In this document: piece by piece, positions 1 through 11,629 of the stretch
Layout of the letters: every line of letters begins with the position of its first letter
Numbering within the stretch: the first letter of the stretch is position 1
NCBI GenBank assembly: GCA_019915135.1
Contig: JAHLMK010000007.1
Location: forward strand, 310,001 to 374,000
Direction: 5' to 3'
Source: Strobilurus pachycystidiatus
Lineage: Eukaryota; Basidiomycota; Agaricomycetes; Agaricales; Physalacriaceae
Length of the DNA: 64,000 nucleotides
Translations under genes and position numbers: made by a program
The notes under the pieces: model-generated
What the model was told of the DNA's origin: nothing
Seen by the model: only the letters and a program-made list of their open reading frames with translations
Databases searched by the model: none

Positions 1-389
1 GATCATACCCACGGTAGAACGGCCGTCTTGGCTCCTCTCCAGCAACGGAAAATTCCATATTAGCACTACACTATCGTAGGCGATGAGGTCCCGACGCAAA
101 CGCTCCAGACGACTTGAGGTCCGTTAAGGTTCGTAAATCAACCCTCGTCGCTGTATTGCGCTGCGATCTCTGCATAACACAGCGGGATCCTGATCAGCGG
201 GACCTGCGAATTGTGTTGATGGTCTAACAGCAGAATGGCGCGTGTTACGACAGGGAGGACAAGACCAGGTGGTGTGAAATGGATGAGCCGGAAAGAAAAG
301 GCGCGATATACATAATTTTGTACGGTGTGAGTACAATTGAATGCAACCAATTATTCCAAACTTTCTTACTTCAACCACAAGCGACGGCC
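1..389. other. No gene seen, window start
   Basis: Short open frames on both strands show no family motif and no convincing start or splice pattern. The stretch lies beyond the 3' end of the first BTB gene and probably includes its 3' UTR. Confidence 0.5.
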
Positions 390-1402
390 TCATGCGCCTA
401 TGTACAGTTCGACCTGTCGTCAAATTAGTATGTACGGCGAAAGTTGAACAATGTCTGAATAACCACCTTCTTTGTGGCTTCGGCGACTTGTTCAGCCAGC
501 TTTACCTTGAACTTGTCTACGACCGACTGCGAGCCGGCCTTGCTATGCTCGGGGCAAATCCTCTTATTTCCATTGACGTTCATGGTCATGTCCAGGTCCG
601 CGAGACTTTCGATTAATATCGAGTCCTGGATGGTTGCGGGGTGGGGAGCGACTCGCAGAGCGGTGCCAATACCACTGACATAGTTGAGCCACCAAGCCCT
701 GATTCGTTCGCGGCTATCGGATGATACACATATACATCTTGAAATTCCAGCACGTGTGATGGAGGCCACGGCCTCGGATGGTGCCTCTTTGCGCGCAATG
801 AGTTTCTGGACGGCCTGAACGCAAGACGAGCGGTATTGAATCAGGCTGAGCAACCCAATGGAAGGGAGATCACAAAAGACCCGCCGGCTTTCATCACCAT
901 TGCCCCACGGATCCGGATCCTTCAAACTGTTCCACGCGGCAGCTCGCAGCCTATCTCTGCCCCAGGAGTCTCTCCCGGCGTATGCTAGGCAATACACTTC
1001 ACGTGGATTCGACTCCAGGAACTTGTCCAGCTGACCAGCCGCTCGGGTCGAAGTAGGGCCCATGTCGAACTTGTCGCAGATGGCTAGGAGACGAGCGACA
1101 CGCTCAAGAGTCAGCGCTGTAGACATGTCACCCCGAGGATCACACCAATCCAGCATCATCTTCAGGTCCTCGCTAGTCTCCACCATATCCACCACTGGGA
1201 CGTCCTTGCCGTCAGTCACGGTCCCTTGTCTTCCGATTTCGAGCATGTCCCTAAAGACGCGGGAGGACAGTGCCAAGACCAGTTTATAGACGTAGAAGTG
1301 GACGCCATCGGATGAGCGGAGAATGAGGTCTGCAGTACTGGGATCGTTGTACGGAGAGGGTGCGACGACATTCGCTGGAGAGTCGGATGCGGACGGTTGC
1401 AT
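390..1402 (-). CDS. BTB/POZ domain protein, 319 aa
   Basis: The BTB/POZ fold mediates protein-protein contacts, often as a cullin-3 adaptor or in transcription factors; the partner here is unknown. Near residues 15-45 the sequence reads ADLILRSSDGVHFYVYKLVL followed by LSSRVFRDML, the classic BTB core of an extended D-x-hydrophobic strand, a 'V-x-K' helix and 'S-x-F-x-x-M'. The start is the ATG at 1402; in-frame codons upstream lack an ATG. I join 467..1402 and 390..413 across a 53-nt intron (GTGGTT..GACAG), giving 312 + 7 residues. If the intron is not used, the frame ends at 425 with a different tail. The next gene is a tandem paralog with the intron at the equivalent place, which supports the join. 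The C-terminal half (YCLAYAGRDSWG, IQYRSSC) is shared with the paralog and typical of mushroom-expanded BTB genes. Confidence 0.8.
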
Positions 1403-1742
1403 GACGGGAGTCTGACGGGAGCAGGCAAAGAAGCTCGAATTTGAAAGATTGTCCCGAGTCACTGATTACTTATGCTTATGTCACAGTCACGCTATAGAAC
1501 TAGGCATCCGGCGCGACATGCCAGCCTTGAGACGAATTCAACCATATGTACAGAGCCCCATAGAGGAGGCTACACAGCAGTCTAATAGAGAGACAATAGC
1601 CGAAATTCTACACAAGACACAAATTCTACACAATTAGAGTACATCATACAGGTTCTAATCACTAAAATATCGCCCATCGCCATTTGGCCCATTTCGTCTC
1701 ACTCCGAGTCCTTGCGTCAAAAGCTCGTGCACAAGTCACACG
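1403..1742. other. Intergenic spacer between BTB paralogs
   Basis: Contains the promoter of the first BTB gene (minus strand) and the 3' end of the second. No gene or notable motif seen. Confidence 0.5.
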
Positions 1743-2713
1743 TCAATGACCAGCTTCACCTAGCGCCAACTGTCAGAGACACGTACACGAGTGATTGATA
1801 TACACATACACACCTTGTTAATAGCAGCAGTGACTTCTTTCACCAACGTCGCCATGAATTTCTCGACATGAACGTATGGGACGGGTTCACCATGAAAAGC
1901 ACACGACCTCCTTCCTGCCACATTCAGGATCCGAGCGTCATTCATCAATGTACTGACTGCCGTAGAGTCTTGTATAACGGAAGGATGTGGGGATGTGCGA
2001 AGGACTTCGGTGATGCATGCGACGTAGTTGTACCACCATTGATGAACACGCGTGTCCTGCGTCTTAGCTGAGTAAGGGCAGGAACAGGAGTTAACCGAAC
2101 AGTGGTGGTAGGCTGTGGCTGGCGCGCTTTGCTTTGCGAGCACATCCAGCACGGCTACGCAACAAGCAGAGCGATACTGATCCAGTCGTACGACAGCAAC
2201 AATCGGCAGCTCTAAGCTTCCCGGCTCCCAGCGACCCCAGATCTCTGTGGTCTTGAGACTGTGCCAAGCAGCGGATCGTATAAGGTCTACACCCCACGAG
2301 TGGCGACCCGAATATGCCAAGCAGTAGGCCGCGGCTGGGTTGGTTTCCACATAGCTCTGCAGCGCTTGGCGCGCGCGGCTGTACGCCGCGCCCATGTCGA
2401 ACTTGTCGCAGATTGCCAGAAGGCGCGCGAGGCGGTCGGGAGACAGCGCGGCGGAGACCTCGCCACGAGGATCGCACCAGTCCAGCATCAGCGTCAAGTC
2501 CACACTATTCTCTGCCATGTCCAAGATGGGAACAATCTCTTCGGGCGTTCCGACTTCTACCATGTCCCGGAAGACGGAGGAGGCGAGCGCCATCACGAGT
2601 TTATAGACGTGGAAGTCAACTCCATCGGAGGAGCGGAGGATGAGATCAGCGTTGGGATCATTGTATGGGAAGGGCGCGATGGCTGCGGTGGTGGGCTGGG
2701 TGTCCGTGGCCAT
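1743..2713 (-). CDS. BTB/POZ domain protein, tandem paralog, 308 aa
   Basis: Same family as the gene downstream of it, with matching blocks NADLILRSSDGVDFHVYKLV, LMLDWCDPRG, LARLLAICDKFDMG, YCLAYSGRHSWG and DQYRSACCVAV. The BTB core spans about residues 20-60. The start is ATG 2713, followed by a short Thr/Ala/Pro leader before the conserved PYNDP. I join 1814..2713 (300 codons) with 1743..1769 across a 44-nt intron (GTGTGT..GACAG); the new tail is LALGEAGH. Without splicing the frame runs on to 1760 with an unrelated tail. The two genes lie head-to-tail about 340 bp apart, so this is a local duplication. The protein-protein adaptor role is inferred from the domain only. Confidence 0.8.
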
Positions 2714-3414
2714 TGGTGGTGAAAGGCAGAGTGCAGATGGACACGAGGCGTCCAGTTTCTTTCATGACAAAGATCACCTTAGTAGGCACTCGCCAGGCTC
2801 GATACCCTAGATTGAAAATTCACTGCAGGAAGCGGTTCATGTAGTCATATCTTGGTAAAATATGTTTTCGGCTCGTGACAGCGCGCCAGACTACTTATCC
2901 TGACAGTTTTCCGAGTCGGCGGCGCTAAAAATCTGAACGGGAAGCGCTATCATACCAACGTCAGTACTACTCCGACAGACCAACTCACCAATTTTCCATT
3001 GCCAGCCGATAGAGTGGGTCGACGCACTGACTCAAGGAATGAAGGAAGTATCAAGTTAACCATCTAGCGTAAACAAAAATCAACAACGCGACGCGTGATA
3101 TGAACCAGCTTCCCTGGATTTTCCCCAGATCTCCACTGCATTAATAACAAGTCTCCAATGATACCGACTTGGTATGTCATTGATGTCATCCTTTCCACAG
3201 CGCCGCACCCAGCTAAGTTTACAATATGTATCACCGACGAGATCCTCGGCTCTGACCTCTACCCCGCTCAGTCCTGGGCCTGCTTACCTCCTCCCGGTAA
3301 GGCGTATATGCCTCGACTGTACTCTGAGTGGCGGTCTCACAGATATACTTATAGGCAGATCAGACGTTTGCATTCCTCCTCTCCCCATACCCACCATAGT
3401 CACAACAACGAACG
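2714..3414. promoter_or_regulatory. Intergenic region upstream of BTB and Pro-rich genes
   Basis: Divergent spacer between the second BTB gene (minus) and the Pro-rich ORF (plus). A TATA-like ATACTTATAGG sits near 3344-3354, about 60-70 bp before the plus-strand ATG. Pyrimidine-rich stretches precede both starts. No gene is supported. Confidence 0.3.
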
Positions 3415-3879
3415 ATGAGAAACACCCACACCATGTCTGGCGTTCAGGCGAAGAAACAGCGCTTCACGCCATACCCATCCCCAGCGCCGTCCGCCTGGTG
3501 TCCGAGTTCATCCACGCCCCAGCCGCAGCCACGTCGTCCACTCAAAGGACTTTACCCTGTAAACACCCCGCCTCCTACTCCGCCGACTGTTCCTGGAACG
3601 ACCTTCAAACCATATCCCACACCATTTCCGGTGCCAGTGGCATATACCACCACAGCTCCACAGTTGGCATGTTACACGACCCCGCCTCCCCCACCAGCGC
3701 CCCAATGCCCCGCGCCTCCGGTATTACAAATCCCTGCGCGCCCTTACCCGCGTCCACTGCAGCCTAGTCGAAGGCTGGAGTTTGACATCGAGATGGAGGA
3801 CGTCACTGAGGGAAGGCGCAGCGGGTCGGGCATGGGCATGGGGATCGGACTGGGCGCGCCGTTCGTGCTGACACGGTGA
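3415..3879 (+). CDS. Proline-rich hypothetical protein, 154 aa
   Basis: A single-exon frame from ATG 3415 to TGA 3879; a second in-frame ATG follows six codons later. I do not recognise the protein. About residues 18-120 are low-complexity Pro/Thr/Ser/Ala with short poly-Pro runs (PPPTPP, PPPPPAP). The C-terminus is acidic then Gly/Met-rich (FDIEMEDVTE, then GMGMGIGLG). No signal peptide or membrane segment is evident. The length, ATG context and TATA-like element upstream favour a real gene, but biased composition can also keep a chance frame open. Confidence 0.45.
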   Translation: MRNTHTMSGVQAKKQRFTPYPSPAPSAWCPSSSTPQPQPRRPLKGLYPVNTPPPTPPTVPGTTFKPYPTPFPVPVAYTTTAPQLACYTTPPPPPAPQCPAPPVLQIPARPYPRPLQPSRRLEFDIEMEDVTEGRRSGSGMGMGIGLGAPFVLTR

Positions 3880-5887
3880 GCCAGTCGAGAAGAACACCGG
3901 CGGAGTGCACTGGACTTGCGCAATATCACGGTCTCGCCTTCCTACCCCGAATAGCGCTTGGACTCCGACATCGAAGATTTAACCTAATGAAATGTATTAA
4001 CACCTCGTAGAATCGTTTTAAACCATTGTAGTTCCTAGATATCATTATGTTACCGACTCGCTTTCAAGTACATAATTCTCTTTGTAGTTTGAGATTGCTT
4101 ACCACTTACAGTATTCATATGTATACAAGTTTTTTTGTCTGCTCGATGCGAAGAAGAACGCCCATAACGTTACCAGAGACTCCAGTCGGTATAGTAACAC
4201 AATGGCGAGCGGTGGATGCCGTTTCCAAAACTCGACGTTTTGCTCCATGATGAATCAGGGTAAACATCCGAGTCGCAGCTAAGAGAAACAATCTGGAGTC
4301 TCGCAACTCGCCGCAAAAGAAATTCGTCGCTAGGTAGATGGGAGGCTGAGCCGTCATATGGGGTTTGGTTCTGACGAAGATGGGGCATCGAAACATGGAA
4401 AGTGCGTACAGGCAAAGAGCACGCAAAGCATTCCGTAAGAGGACAGGTCGCAGATTTGTGCAGCCAGTAATAAAGGTTAGCTTCAGAGAGATGACCAGGA
4501 AGAAAGGTCTAGTGAGGAGCTTCAAGTTGGTCATGTAGTAGAATCGCCTTGAACAAGCTAGTATCTCGCTCATTATTGTCAGGGACCCCTCCGCACTTGT
4601 ATCCACCTGCTTTTTCGCCAAAGACAGACCCTTGGTAACAGTCTGTTTAAGTCGAGTCATTTTGGTCCTCGAGGGAATTTTGAGACCAAGAATCCATAAT
4701 GCAGACTACTGATGTTTGGGAGCCTGAGAAGAGAGCATATCCGAACGTGCCAGTTGCAGGAGGGGGAAAAAGGAGTCAGAACGGTCCAGACGTGGTGTCA
4801 AAATCGCAAGTAATGGGCAGGCGGCTATCAGACCGTAGACGAAGGTGCGGAAAGCATGGCGAATGGCGACGATGATGAACGGAAAAGGGAAGGCGGCAGG
4901 CGGCCCGACAACGTGGCCGTACGGATTTGGCAAAATCCTATGTTCCTTCTGCCCATCATCGACGCACCAGAAACCGTGCCCACTCTCTGTCGCACGCAGG
5001 AAACGAGAAGGATTCGGCCGGCGAATTGACAGCACATGTCGACCGCGCCTCCGACACAATGTCCTAAAAGTAGTCGCTTCGTTATAGTGCGTCGCTGCTC
5101 CTTCGCAATCCTCAAGCTAACCTCCTTCCAGTCTCGCGTAACACCACCTCGGTCAAGTACGCATCTCTCTCGCAACCCCCAGCTTCAATGATGTCTTAGT
5201 AAAAGGGTCGACCCCACCTCCTTGCCACGAACCCATGCCTCTTCTTTTCCACTACCTCCATCTCTAGCCGAGCCAGCGCAGACACAGCCCACTTCCGCGT
5301 TGGTGGTCACTAGATGTGGTTATCTCTAACGGATGGTACATCATCATAGCGTGTTAATAGCGCCCAGGCAAAGGATAGTGCCTGTGGTGTGTGGTTACGT
5401 GCTGATATCACTCGGAGGCATGTGGGGCGTGCGCGCCGAGGAGGGGAGATGAGATCTTCATTTCTTTCCTGATTTTATCTCGCTTTTCGCTTCTTTTTCT
5501 GGTCGTGCTGACTTCAACCGACAGGCTAGACCAACGCGTGTGGTATAATCCTCGATGAAGATGGAATTGCTAGGTGTGTTGTGATGTTCGGCATTCGAAT
5601 CCCGCTCACCCTTCTGTAGTGCAATTTCAGCATGTCGCTTCTCGGCCGCCCGCTTCGTCATCCCGATCTTGAAAGACTCTTCCCGCTCCCAGAGGCACAC
5701 GTGATGGAACAAAGAGCTCTTTGTCCACGCTCATATAGACTCGCTGAGGACAGGGAGAGAATCCTATTCTCTCTCTTTCGACGACTCCCACCTGTCTAGG
5801 TGCTGGCCACCCTCTGCCCGCTCACGGGTACCCACATTCTTTTCATCCATTCCGCATACTCGTACACCCTCTATAATATCGGACTCG
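3880..5887. other. 2 kb without a confident gene
   Basis: The longest frame is a minus-strand ATG frame 4660-4115 (181 aa, starting MTRLKQTVTKG), with no recognisable motif and no splice partner. Overlapping minus frames around 5175-4706 and 5712-5458 look like chance. A TATA-like CTATAATAT near 5870 lies just upstream of the next start codon. I do not call a gene here. Confidence 0.4.
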
Positions 5888-7305
5888 ATGTCCTGGCCTT
5901 TTGTCAGCGGCGTAGACCTCTCATTCACGCGCAGGAATTCTTGGCTGGACGCGTTGGGGCTCGGTGACGCGTCTGAGGTATGCGCTGCTTTCGCTTTATC
6001 TCTAAATATCAGCTCATGTCAATCAACAGCAGAATACCACTATCGACCAGCCGGTTCATGACACCTTTGACTACCCGACCGCAACCTCACACACCGACAA
6101 TTGGGTTCAACAGTCGCCGTACCCGCCTACCCAACCACCGTATACCTCAAACAACACTACATGCGATACCCACATCAATGACCTAGAACTCCAATGGAAC
6201 CGTCAGCCACCCGTCTCTCATCCACCACACGGTATCTCCCCCACGTATACCCCACACGACACTACACAATATGCCCCATATAATCTAGGGCTTCATTGGG
6301 ATACCACAAAACGCCAAACCGACCCCTACTATACCGGACCGCCCCCATACGTTCCTCACAGCGACACGAGCAGTTCATTCTGCCACAATACCCAAGAACC
6401 CTCGACGATGCTTCTTGGTAAACCAGACCCACCGCCAGAAGGTGTCTTGTGCCCGCAATACCCAAGCACGTCCGTACCACATCCCGACGACAGAGCATCC
6501 GTTCCACAGTACGACAGCAGCGCATCCGGTCAACAGTACGAAGACAGTGGGTCATTCATCTCGCAGTACAACAGCAGGGCGTCCGTGCCGCGAAGCCCAC
6601 CGAGTCCCGCCTCTTCGAAACGATATCATCCCTACTCAAGTGTACACCGCCACACCCCGTTAACGCGTATATGCTCCAAGACGGGCAATCCCTACCCAGC
6701 ATTCTCCTCTTCCGATTCTTCAGGAGCATCCCCACCATCATCGTACCCTTCCACCTGCCCACTCGAAGTCGGACTCGTCCCCAAGAGCCGCAAGAAGCCC
6801 AAGGGCAAGGGCAAGGGCAAGAACTCCAAGTCGAAGGGGATAAAGTTCTTGACGCCGCACAACCCCGCAAGCGTGTCGCGGCGGTTGAGGAATAAGCAAA
6901 CGTTGTCGTCGCATGCGAGTTTGGACCGGTATGAGTTTGAGGGTGGGCAATTGGGTGCAAGCGAAAGGAAATCGTCAACTGGTTCAGTGGTGAGTTGCTC
7001 TTATATTGGATTGAGGTGCTGTCAGACTAAATTCAGCGTAGGATGGCGCGCAGGTCGACGTGGAAGTTGATGAGTATGTCTTACATTCGTTCTACTCATA
7101 AGTCCCGGTTGATTGATGTCGCTGCATTTATAGTCGACGACTCTCGATTACGCACAGAGGCACCGGACACGAGATCTCTATCGCGGCAGGTCGTCGGCTT
7201 TCTGCCTCACATTCGAGCGAGGATTTGGATTTGGATTTGGATGCGGATTTGGATGCGGATTTGGATGGCATGTTGCGGGATTTCGTCGCTGCTCACGCAC
7301 GATGA
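5888..7305 (+). CDS. Ser/Pro/Tyr-rich hypothetical protein, four exons, 417 aa
   Basis: Exons join as 5888..5977, 6030..6989, 7042..7073 and 7134..7305. The introns are 52, 52 and 60 nt with GTATGC, GTGAGT and GTATGT donors, and total length is 418 codons including stop. I do not recognise a family. About residues 31-220 are Pro/Thr/Tyr-rich; residues ~220-280 are Ser-rich. A basic patch of K/G repeats (KKPKGKGKGKN) around residue 285 could be a nuclear localisation or nucleic-acid-contacting segment. The last exon encodes an acidic DLDLDLDADLDADLD stretch from an imperfect GGATTT repeat. Alternating disordered, basic and acidic blocks suggest a scaffold or chromatin-type protein; this is inference. 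Confidence 0.7.
7222..7267 (+). repeat. GGATTT/GGATGC hexanucleotide repeat inside a coding exon
   Basis: Six-base units GGATTT with GGATGC interruptions repeat about seven times. Read in frame they give alternating Asp-Leu and Asp-Ala. The array length is divisible by three, so copy-number change would keep the frame. Confidence 0.7.
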
Positions 7306-7924
7306 GTATAGATCTCACATATTGGTTCGTCGATGGTAGAGAATGTGACGGCGGGTGTGGTGCCCAGTAAGATCTCGAATTCATTGCTGTCTTCTGCATG
7401 GAAGGCTGGTCCGACAAGATACTTCAATCAATGAGGAGGAGGTACGTTCGCGTTATCGTTTGCATACCAAATTGCTCGACTATTGTCTCTTCGTTCCGAG
7501 ATCGTATGTTATCTTCCTGGCCCTGTTTCCGATTGTGTCTTACTTTTACGTCGAAGATTTCCTATCCTTTGTTGTGGACCTCTTGAGATTTTGATTGAAC
7601 CCAAAGAGGAGAAGCCACGATCATCTGTTCCGTGCAACGACAATCGGAAGCATTTCATTTTGATCGACCCTTTCGACGATGGTATATCCACTGGCTCGGT
7701 GGCCCAAGCGAACAATGGGACATTTTGGTGTATTTGTTCACACAGGCGAAATAGGCAAAAACATTTTCGTAATGCCAGTCGAGTTGGGACTATAGAAAGC
7801 GCCGCTCTCGAAGGATGGTTTCATTCAATTCACCCACATTCCTTGGTACTGCAGCTTGAACCTCGTCACTCAACTTCCGCGATTCAGTGTTTCGCACGAC
7901 CTACACCTCTTGCAATCATTCATC
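7306..7924. other. Intergenic, no gene seen
   Basis: About 620 bp between two plus-strand genes. Frames on plus (e.g. 7483-8004) have no motif and overlap the next gene out of frame. It presumably holds the 3' UTR of the upstream gene and the promoter of the next. Confidence 0.4.
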
Positions 7925-8739
7925 ATGGCCTCCGACACCGCCTCTTACCGTCACTCCCCGAACACACTCCAAATCAACCCAGCCGGTCCTCCGCGTCAGC
8001 CTAGACCCACTCTTCCGAAGCTGGACCTCAGCTTCAATCCAAATGGCGTTTCAATCAGGCAGAATCCTCACAAGAACGGGGCTGTCAAGAAGCACGTGCG
8101 CTTCAGTCCGTACTCGCGAACTAATGAGAATGCTTCGACGTGAGTTAGATCTTCTCTCATTCTCCCAGAGTATTGACGTCCCGTAGTGCTTCTCCTCCCT
8201 CCCCAGTTGCATCAAACCCCGCTCCCACTATCTTGCCTACGCCTACACAGGCACTACCTGTCCCCCATAGTCTCGAGCTTCCACCGGCCGTCGATGTTGA
8301 CCTATTCTCTTGCTTGTCGTTTGACGCCTACGATGCGGAAGTTTCTGCTTCCCAGATCGACGCCGACCTCATGCCTTTGGCGGAGTACGCTCAGCCAGGT
8401 CAAATCGACAACATGTCTGCCGATATGTTTGCTCCGGAGCTGGAGGACTCGGAGCATTTCCCCGAATTCGCGATTTTGCCAGGCTACCTGGCGTTTTACA
8501 ACGTCCACATCGATCTCCATCATGAGATGGACATTCGAGACTCCGCGGAGCCGGTCTACATATCTGAATACGACGATTTCCACATGCGCATGGATGCCGG
8601 GCTTCGCACTGCGCTCGAGGAATTCCATCAGAGGATCATCGCAGAACAGGAGGCGCAGTGGGTCGAGGAGCCGCCGCTTACACTAGCGGAGGAGAAATTG
8701 TTCGCATCCTTGGTTCATGTAGAGATGTTGGACGGCTAG
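7925..8739 (+). CDS. Hypothetical protein, two exons, 255 aa
   Basis: Joined as 7925..8139 and 8187..8739 across a 47-nt intron (GTGAGT..CGTAG). ATG 7925 follows a CATC context and the frame closes at TAG 8739. The family is not recognised. Residues ~1-70 are polar/basic with KKHVRFSPYSR around residue 57; a KxVRF motif of this type is known as a PP1-docking sequence, but one short match is weak evidence. Residues ~70-100 are Ser/Pro-rich; the C-terminal 150 residues are strongly acidic and rich in Asp, Glu, Met and aromatic residues. No membrane segment or signal peptide is seen. Confidence 0.65.
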
Positions 8740-9046
8740 ACGTGGTAGCCTTCTTCTGAAGTGAAATTGTCCCCCAAATATTTTGTCCTGGTAGTCTCGA
8801 AATTTTTTACCTAATCCCCTTACCACCTTTGTAGCTCGTAGATTCACTTACCACTCTCGTAATATGTTGTATCGGCCCATCATAGTCACTCTTTGTATTC
8901 ACCCTCTCAATTAGCATCGTTCTTTAATCATTTCTTCATCAATTGGTGGCGTTAAGGATCCTATCTGACGGGAAAAGCGGAGGTCGTGAAGGATCCCTGG
9001 CTCGTAACTCTCGCCAACAATATCTCCACATCCACAAGAGAAAACG
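8740..9046. terminator. Convergent 3' region
   Basis: About 300 bp between the stop codons of two convergent genes. It is T-rich, with AATATTTTG and TAATCATTT stretches that may serve as 3'-end signals. No exact AATAAA seen. Confidence 0.25.
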
Positions 9047-11335
9047 TCAAGCTTCGTCGGGTTTGCAATGCCGCTTATGCTGCGGCCAGTCTGCCCGTTG
9101 GCAAGAGCTGTCGCAATACCTGCAGAAGCCTGATCAGTAGAGGACCACACTGCTTAACGCTGACTTGCCTTGTCTTATCACACTTGGCGCACTTCCTCAA
9201 AACAGCGCTGCAGTTTGAACACCATGAGCACCAGTACAACGCCACATCGTTGCTGTTAACGGTCGGATTCGGACGAATTGTGTTGCAGCCGTAAACACTG
9301 GAGTCTGGGATAGGCAAGTCTTCGACCCAATGAGAGAGGTCGCCCACTACTCTGGGTGTGTAGGTCTCTCTCGCTTGACCGCCCTTATCGTACTTCCGGA
9401 TGATGTCTCCCCATTCAAGGGTGGCATCGGTGTACAGTTCGAGCATGTTCTCAAGAGCTAGATGGAGTTCGGTCTTCTTCGGTGGTCCGTCGATCTGGGC
9501 GCGGAGGGCGTCGTATTTCTTGATGTCGTCCACAGTTTCCTGGCATGTATTGAGTGCTGAGACCGCAGGGTAGTGGAGGAACGACGTACCTTTATCTCGC
9601 GAAGATCCGCGCTGATCTCGGGACCTTTCATGACAAAGGTCAAGATCACTTTCCAGCAGTACATGTCCTTCAGGAAGAGAGCGTCTGGTGGAGCTTCTTT
9701 GATATACGCCTCCACATCTTCCACTGCTCCCGAAAAGAACATCATAGCCTCTTTCCGCGAGAAAGTATCGCCACCTCCCGTAACCTTTGCGAGACCAAGC
9801 AGCGCACCACAAGTTGCCGCGCGCTGTAGGAGTCGTAAGCGCAAATAAAGCGACGTCTGCGTACACTTCAACCCCTTCTTCGCAAACTTCAACCCAGCGC
9901 CGTAGTCTCCTGACATGTAACGGAGCGTCAAAGTATCATAGAAGAACGCGGTTTGTGGGTGTCTCTGGACGGCCTGCTCTGCCAACTTGAAAGCCTCTAC
10001 GATCTTGGAGCCGTATATGAGGTGCATGACCTCCAGAATATCAGCGAGGCGCGCCTCAGAAGCCTGGCCCTTCGTGCGCAGGGCTTTTGCGCAGAGCGGC
10101 AAGGAATCTTTCCAAATTTTGGCCGGATATAGGGTGCGGTGCACTGCATCGCCGTGCCCAGAGATGCACATGAAGGGCAGGTACGACCGCATATCCCAAA
10201 ACTGGTCGATGAGATTCGCTAATACAAGACCCAGAGCGTGAAGGTCATGATCAGGATCATCATCCCAATCCCAAATTGCGGCGGTGAATGTCTGGTCGGC
10301 CGCTTTGCGTATGGCCGTGGTTTGGAGACGCTCGATGCCCGGCAACGTCTTGCGCGCGTTCTTGAAAGAACCGTAGAGCTGCAATGCATCTTCGAACTCG
10401 TAGGTGTCATACAAGTCGAGGAGTCCGCGGAGGGCCCTACATCTTAGATCCCAGCTTTGACTGCGAAGTGACGCCACAAGAAGGTTGATAGAGGATGGGA
10501 CGACCCGACAGGGCTCTCTGCAGTTTAGGGTGGCCACAGCGACAAAGCTCAGCGCATGGTAGACGAGATAGCTACTCGCATCATCACGCTTGGAGCAATC
10601 CACCATGAGCTGGAGTATGGAGGCGACGGGAACAGAGTCGAACAACTCCGGCTTGTCTTGCCTCCTATAGCCGACTACTTCCTGAAGAGCATGTGAGACA
10701 ACCGCTATCGCTAATTCAGAGCCTATAGGGTCGTCGGGGAACGTGTGAAGGTGCGTCACAAGATCACCGTAATGGCGAGCGACCGCCAGACGACAGCCAT
10801 TATTTGCGCTATGTGTGATAGCACAAAGGGCGCGAAGAGCTAGATGTCGGGCGGTTGGAACCTCAAGGAGTGGAAAGATCTTTCCCAGGAAACCTACATG
10901 ACAATTTCTTTGAGAAGATGTGAGTACTCCCTGTTGAACGACATACCTTTTTGGAAGAGTTTCTCGCGAAGGATGTCGTCCGCGCACATCTTTGCATACA
11001 AACCGACAACACCGCCTGCGATCTTCTCGTTGTCTCCATGGGCATCGTAAGCATCATCGATGCGCGTACAGATTATGTCGAAGTTGGCGTGAATCTTCTT
11101 CAGTCCAGCACGGGAGCTCAAATCTTTCGATATAGTGAACGCCGAGCAAGGATTCGATAGCGGGAAGCATACCTATCTGCAATCCCTCTGAGAGCACTGA
11201 GACGACCTTGTTCCACCCGATTGCGTGATCTATCTTCCCTACATACGCATCTGTCGTCGTTGTTGTCAATGCCGTCGCCGGCCCAGGGGTTGCTTTGATC
11301 TTTTTGTATCTCTTGTTCCGAGGAAGAGGCGGCAT
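9047..11335 (-). CDS. MYND-type zinc finger protein, five exons, 695 aa
   Basis: Exons on minus: 11173..11335, 10947..11123, 9590..10893, 9169..9539 and 9047..9119; phases agree and give 696 codons with stop. The C-terminus is a MYND finger: Cys pairs in CSNC and CAKC, then RYCDSSCQ, ADWPQHKRHC. The whole Cys/His set is present only after splicing the last intron. MYND fingers bind proline-rich partner motifs. Most of the protein (about residues 100-640) is helical, resembling armadillo/TPR-like repeats (e.g. ARHLALRALCAI, SWDLRCRALRGLLDLYD). This architecture is common in mushroom MYND genes; the substrate is unknown. The last intron is GC-AG (see the 9120-9168 entry). Confidence 0.85.
9120..9168 (-). 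other. GC-AG intron splitting the MYND finger
   Basis: On the minus strand the donor reads AG|GCAAGT and the acceptor CTGCAG, with a CTGAT branch-like site 9-13 nt upstream of it. Length is 49 nt. Splicing joins ..KT(R) to YCDSSC and restores a canonical MYND motif; reading through gives a non-MYND tail. Confidence 0.75.
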
Positions 11336-11629
11336 TTTGACGGACTATTTTGTTAGATATAATTAGTACAGTATCTGTAGGTACGCACTTACAATGAAAT
11401 GAGGACAATCGCCCAGTAATCGACCTCGTTGTCGAAGACAAAGAAGTCTTTCATCCAAGTTAACCCCGGATAGTAAGCGCGCTCGGAGGACACGGCTTGA
11501 TGGACAGGTTACTGTCAGGAAGCAGCCATGTGTATGCCTCGCATCCCGCTCAAAGGAAAGGCAATACTGAGCAGACTACTGCGACTATTCGATGCCAGCA
11601 GGAAGGTCATGAACCGGATTGAGATAGGA

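Noticed and set aside
4115..4660. 181-codon minus-strand ATG frame as a gene
   Set aside because: No recognisable motif, partner exon or promoter; left as unassigned sequence.
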